A DNA stretch of 11,434 nucleotides from Thiohalomonas sp. (GTDB taxonomy: Bacteria > Pseudomonadota > Gammaproteobacteria > GRL18). The stretch is taken from assembly GCA_023864145.1 (NCBI GenBank), contig JAIVER010000019.1, forward strand, positions 1-11,434. Direction: 5' to 3'. The translations under genes and the position numbers were made by a program. Each line of letters starts with the position of its first letter. Positions within the stretch are counted from its first letter, which is position 1. The notes below the pieces were generated by a model that saw only the letters and a program-made list of their open reading frames with translations, had not been told where the DNA came from and searched no databases. Shown piece after piece: positions 8,507 through 11,434 of this stretch.

Positions 8507-9214
8507 ATGTTTACTTTGTCCAGATGCATTACGCTGCTCTTTATACAAATAATATTCATTAATATCGCTCTATTATCAATAAGTTACGCAGATTCTATAC
8601 CAGTACCACAAAAGTTAATGGAAGAAAGCTCGGCGCGGATGATTAAAGAATTTATGGCAAATACAGAAGCCATCAAAGCCGATCCTCAGGTTGCGCATAA
8701 TTTAATTAAAGATAATCTAGTACCAAGAATAAATTTTCCGTTAATCTCTCGCTGGGTCTTAGGTAAAAACTGGCGTAAAGCGACACCGGCACAACAGCAG
8801 GAGTTCATAGTAGAGTTCCAGAATTTAGTGGTTAAATTTTATTCCAAGGCTTTATTGCAGTTTTTGGAAGATAATGATTTACATGAAGATATTATTAAAT
8901 TTATGCCTTTTCGAGGAAAACTAAAAGATAAGTATGCGACAGTGCGTTCACAAGTCTATCCGCCCAGCGGCGCAGAGCCGGTTAAAGTTAATTATGATTT
9001 ATACCATAGTAAAAAAAGTGCTCTATGGCAGGTTTATGATGTGACTATTGAAGGGATCAGTCTGGTGACTACTTATCGTTCCAGCTTTAAGCAAATCATT
9101 TCTCAAAAAGGAATGGATGCGCTATTAGCAGAGTTGAAGGATAAAAATTCTTCAATCAACTCTCCTGAAAACTCTTCTAAAAATACTGCTCAGTTGATTA
9201 GTAAAGAAAAATAA
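8507..9214 (+). CDS. mlaC: MlaC/Ttg2D-family periplasmic phospholipid-binding protein
   Basis: MlaC carries phospholipids between the outer-membrane MlaA complex and the inner-membrane MlaFEDB transporter. From ATG 8507 the product is 235 residues. Residues 1-28 form a signal peptide (MFTLSRC, then a long hydrophobic run ending SYA before DS). The mature part carries family hallmarks: NLVPRINFPLISRWVLGKNW, then ATPAQQQEFIVEFQNLVVKF with YSKALL, and near the end WQVYDVTIEGISLVTTYRSSF. The last 20 or so residues are a polar Asn/Ser/Lys tail. GGGA six bases before the ATG favours it over the in-frame TTG at 8495, which would add MGKY. The gene stands alone: no mlaF, mlaE, mlaD or mlaB is adjacent, although the family usually sits in that operon. 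It may therefore be a paralogue or belong to a rearranged mla locus. Downstream it converges on ntrC. Confidence 0.9.
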   Translation: MFTLSRCITLLFIQIIFINIALLSISYADSIPVPQKLMEESSARMIKEFMANTEAIKADPQVAHNLIKDNLVPRINFPLISRWVLGKNWRKATPAQQQEFIVEFQNLVVKFYSKALLQFLEDNDLHEDIIKFMPFRGKLKDKYATVRSQVYPPSGAEPVKVNYDLYHSKKSALWQVYDVTIEGISLVTTYRSSFKQIISQKGMDALLAELKDKNSSINSPENSSKNTAQLISKEK

Positions 9215-9220
9215 GCCATT

Positions 9221-9256
9221 TGACTCCGACCCCGCATAGCACGACCCCGTAGAGCA
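9221..9256. repeat. REP-like motif with a 15-bp imperfect tandem repeat
   Basis: CGACCCCGCATAGCA (9227-9241) is followed directly by CGACCCCGTAGAGCA (9242-9256), a tandem pair with two mismatches, preceded by TGACTC. On the minus strand the start reads GGGGTCGGAGTCA, similar to a motif that I recall recurring as dispersed intergenic repeats in gammaproteobacteria. It fills almost all of the 42-base gap between the converging mlaC and ntrC genes and is much more GC-rich than its surroundings. Assignment to a named repeat family is from memory and unverified. Confidence 0.5.
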
Positions 9257-10645
9257 TTAAATTTCCAGCTCCTTAATCTTTCGCGTCAAGGTATTTCTTC
9301 CCCAGCCCAATAAACCTGCAGCATCCTGTTTACGCCCACCAGTGTGTTTAAGTGCCACCTCAATCATAATGCGCTCCATATCGGGCATCAAGGTATCCAG
9401 AACATTCTCTTCACCTACGAAAGTTGTCTCTCTAACCAAAGTCGTAATGCATCTTCCCAGTTATTATTAATGACTTTTTCATGATCAATCTCTTGTAGTT
9501 CTGGCGGCATATCTTCAATATGTACGATTTGAGCGGGTGACATCAGCGTTAACCAGCGGCACACATTTTCTAATTGGCGAACATTTCCAGGCCAGGCTTG
9601 CTTGCTTAAAAACTCTTCACTTTCAGTATCCACAGTTTTCTTTTCTACATTAAGTTCTTCTGCAGGACGTTTTAGAAAATAGCCTGATAGTAGTGCAATA
9701 TCTTCTTCTCGTTCTCGTAATGTAGGCATATGAATACGTATGACATTAAGACGATGAAATAAATCCTCGCGAAAAAGTCCTTCTTGTACTCGCTGCTCAA
9801 GATTTTGATGAGTGGCGGTAATAATTCTGACATCAACCTTAATCGGTAAGCGTCCACCTACCCGGTAAAACTCAGCATCTGAAAGCACTCTTAATAATCG
9901 AGTTTGCAATTCAGCAGGCATATCACCAATTTCATTCAGAAACAGGGTGCCGCCATCGGCTTGTTCAAAACGTCCAACACGTTGTGCCTGAGCACCTGTA
10001 AAAGTACCACGCTCATGACCAAATAATTCTGATTCTAATAAGTCTTTAGGGATGGCTGCTGTATTTAAAATAATAAAAGGGTTATCTGAGCGGGGACTAT
10101 GACAGTGTAATGCCTGAGCAACCAGTTCTTTACCTGTACCTAATGCGCCATTGATCATGACGGTAATATTTGATCGGGAAAGACGCCCAATAGCACGAAA
10201 AACTTCCTGCATGGAAGCTGCTTCACCAATAATTTCAGGAGTAGAATTTAACTGATCCTGATCGCTCTGCTTTGCTTTTTCTGATTGATGTAAACTCAAA
10301 GCGCGCTGCACTAACTCGACAGCTTCATCCAGATCAAATGGCTTAGGTAAATATTCAAATGCACCACCTTCATAGGCAGAAACAGCACTGTCTAAATCAG
10401 AATGTGCAGTCATAATAATGACTGGAATGTGTTTGTAGTCTTTGCAACAGACCAAAACCATCCATACCCGGGATGCGGATATCGCTAACAATAGTTCAGG
10501 TTTTGTTTTTTTCAGAGCCTTTAATACACTTTGCTGCATTTTCAAAACTTTCTACCTGAAGTTTGGCTTGTTTAAATGCTTTTTCCAAAACCCAACGAAT
10601 GGAACGGTCATCATCAATGACCCAGACAATATTTTGTGTGCTCAC
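9257..10645 (-). pseudogene. ntrC: NtrC nitrogen response regulator, frameshifted and with altered ATPase motifs
   Basis: NtrC is the sigma-54-dependent activator of nitrogen-assimilation genes. A GTG start at 10645 with GGAG upstream gives STQNIVWVIDDDRSIRWVLE, the receiver N-terminus. Three frame changes follow in the receiver, near 10530, 10487 and 10440: FENA, VLKALKKTKPELLL, SDIRIPGMDGFGLLQRL (with the acceptor Asp) and HIPVIIMTAHSDLDSAVSAY lie in alternating frames. The AAA+ domain is then open to 9415, where a fourth frame change separates WEDALRLWLERQL from the Fis-type helix-turn-helix end (KHTGGRKQDAAGLLGWGRNT). Key motifs are changed: Walker A reads GALGTGKE instead of GESGTGKE, the sigma-54 contact loop GTFTGA instead of GAFTGA, and Walker B LFLNEIGD instead of LFLDEIGD. 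Changes in functional residues argue that the decay is real rather than sequencing error. It follows the ntrB remnant. Confidence 0.85.
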
Positions 10646-10691
10646 ATTGCACTCCGATATTCTTTTATTAAAACGATTATTTAATTAAGTT

Positions 10692-10775
10692 GTAACTATT
10701 CAGCCTATTGTTAGCAAAAAATAAGTGACCATAGGCTTAACAAACGTCATTTAGAAATACATACTGAATAGTTAC
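10692..10775. mobile_element. 84-bp MITE-like element with 12-bp terminal inverted repeats and target duplication
   Basis: GTAACTATTCAG (10692-10703) and CTGAATAGTTAC (10764-10775) are perfect inverted repeats. A second, internal pair, AGCCTAT (10702-10708) and ATAGGCT (10731-10737), is nested within. Direct copies of TTAAGTT flank the element at 10685-10691 and, one base out, at 10777-10783, as expected of a target-site duplication. It contains no coding sequence. Removing the element and one TTAAGTT copy leaves the ntrB frame ending CTT AAT TAA shortly before ntrC, a sensible ancestral junction. The mobilising transposase is unknown. Confidence 0.6.
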
Positions 10776-10776
10776 G

Positions 10777-11344
10777 TTAAGTTTTAAGTTATGGGTAAAT
10801 AAGAGACTAAAGACAGTCTTGCCCGGTTTACTATGGCATTTAATCAAGCCGCCATTTTGGCTAACTAATGATTGTGCTATGGATAAGCCTAATCCAGTGC
10901 CTTCAGCACTCCTGTTATCAGCGGCATAAAAATACGTTCCTGCATTTTTTCTGAAATTCCCTGAGCATTATCTATAATCTCCATTTTTGCCACGAGTTTA
11001 TGACGCTTATGACCAAATATTAAATTGTCTTAATATCCGTGTTTTAATGATAATTTTCTTTTCTTTTCTTTTTTATACTCAGATTCTGAGTTGTTGTCTT
11101 CTTCCTGTTCAGAAAATGCCTGTACAGCATTACGGACAATATTTAACACTGCCTGAATCAGATGCTCAGGATCAAATTTTATTCCTGGTATGCTGGGATC
11201 ATAATCAAAGAATATTTTTACATCTCTGCTTTTATCAGCCTTAAGCAATCTACGAACTCGTTCCGTCACAGAATGAATGTTAACCATAATTTGATTGGGT
11301 CGTGTATTTGGCCCCAGCATACGATTAAGCAGTTTTTTTAGTCT
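10777..11344 (-). pseudogene. ntrB: NtrB (GlnL) nitrogen sensor kinase, 3' remnant, truncated and frameshifted
   Basis: NtrB phosphorylates NtrC in response to PII. The remnant begins at RLKKLLNRMLGPNTRP, just after the H-box helices; the PAS domain and the phospho-accepting His are lost where the right-hand repeat begins (near 11342). Recognisable after that are NIHSVTERVRRLL, DYDPSIPGIKFDPEHLIQAV and the N-box LNIVRNAVQAF. A Lys-rich tract follows, then an in-frame TAA at 11032-11030. Past the stop the same frame continues with EIIDNAQGISEKMQERIF, where DNAQGI replaces the canonical DNGPGI of the G1 box. A further frame change near 10915 is needed to reach [20 protein letters not shown], the G2 box. 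The reading continues into the MITE and stops at 10737; without the MITE it would stop next to it. The kinase cannot be functional. Confidence 0.85.
11054..11074. repeat. TTTTC simple tandem repeat in the ntrB remnant
   Basis: Three TTTTC units (11054-11068) are followed by six T. On the coding strand this gives the Lys-rich stretch KKEKKRK, which lies in the loop between the N- and G1-boxes and is not usual for NtrB. It is prone to slippage and lies just before the in-frame stop, fitting the drift of a dead gene. Confidence 0.6.
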
Positions 11345-11434
11345 ATACCCAATCAACTTGAAAATGCAGGATCGAACACTTGGAAATTATCATTAATTCG
11401 AGAATCTAATGATAATTTCCAATGCTCGGTAAAA
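11342..11434. repeat. Right copy of the inverted repeat, with a 43-bp palindrome
   Basis: Bases 11342-11413 are the exact inverted copy of 5-76. The complete palindrome is visible here, at 11380-11422: 20-base arms beginning TTGGAAATTATCATTA, a 2-base GA centre and one unpaired C at 11406. Beyond it the sequence (TGCTCGGT) partly mirrors the TCGAACAC on the inner side, so the dyad extends weakly. The inner edge cuts ntrB between its H-box and N-box regions. The element continues off the window. Confidence 0.85.

Noticed and set aside
9415..10545. An intact stand-alone sigma-54 activator lacking a full receiver
   Set aside because: The receiver N-terminus and the helix-turn-helix C-terminus are both present in neighbouring frames, so this is a frameshifted ntrC rather than a shorter gene.
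11030..11356. Independent short protein with a Lys-rich tail
   Set aside because: It is the middle of ntrB: the kinase G1 and G2 boxes continue past its stop, and its first residues come from the repeat.

Overview
The window looks like an AT-rich gammaproteobacterial chromosome fragment. The evidence is protein content: a YegQ/TrhP-type U32 protein with the gammaproteobacterial layout, a Pseudomonas-like Asp-type HemB, a gamma/beta-type NtrB-NtrC pair, an MlaC-type lipid carrier and an integron-type integrase remnant. I cannot name the genus.

Layout. Positions 1-76 are one copy of a repeat that recurs inverted at 11342-11419, so the two window ends form an inverted pair. Positions 193-901 hold a dead integron-type integrase (three in-frame stops, catalytic domain gone) preceded by a perfect CTGT-N8-ACAG LexA-type box. 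Positions 8233 down to 929 are one long minus-strand run of six intact genes: trhP/yegQ (GTG start), hemB (TTG start with a good Shine-Dalgarno), a small two-helix membrane protein, aroE (ATGA overlap with it), a DUF3391/HD-GYP protein, and a two-PAS hybrid histidine kinase. A plus-strand mlaC-like gene (8507-9214) diverges from trhP. Positions 9257-11344 hold ntrC and ntrB, both decayed, with an 84-bp MITE-like insertion between them. ntrB is cut off at its 5' side exactly where the right-hand repeat begins.

How the genes fit together. The intact block combines tRNA wobble-uridine hydroxylation (trhP), tetrapyrrole synthesis (hemB), the shikimate pathway (aroE) and a signalling pair: HD-GYP proteins usually degrade c-di-GMP, and the downstream hybrid kinase is probably co-transcribed. 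Around this healthy core lie the scars of genome erosion: a dead integron integrase, a disrupted nitrogen-regulation two-component system, a MITE and a repeat that is probably the terminus of a multicopy mobile element.

I see no convincing new defence or biosynthetic system. The most informative observations are the NtrBC decay, which includes altered catalytic motifs as well as frameshifts; the MITE with its target duplication; the LexA box kept beside a dead integrase; and the inverted end repeat. No RNA genes or CRISPR arrays were recognised, and there is no gene-free stretch longer than about 300 bases.
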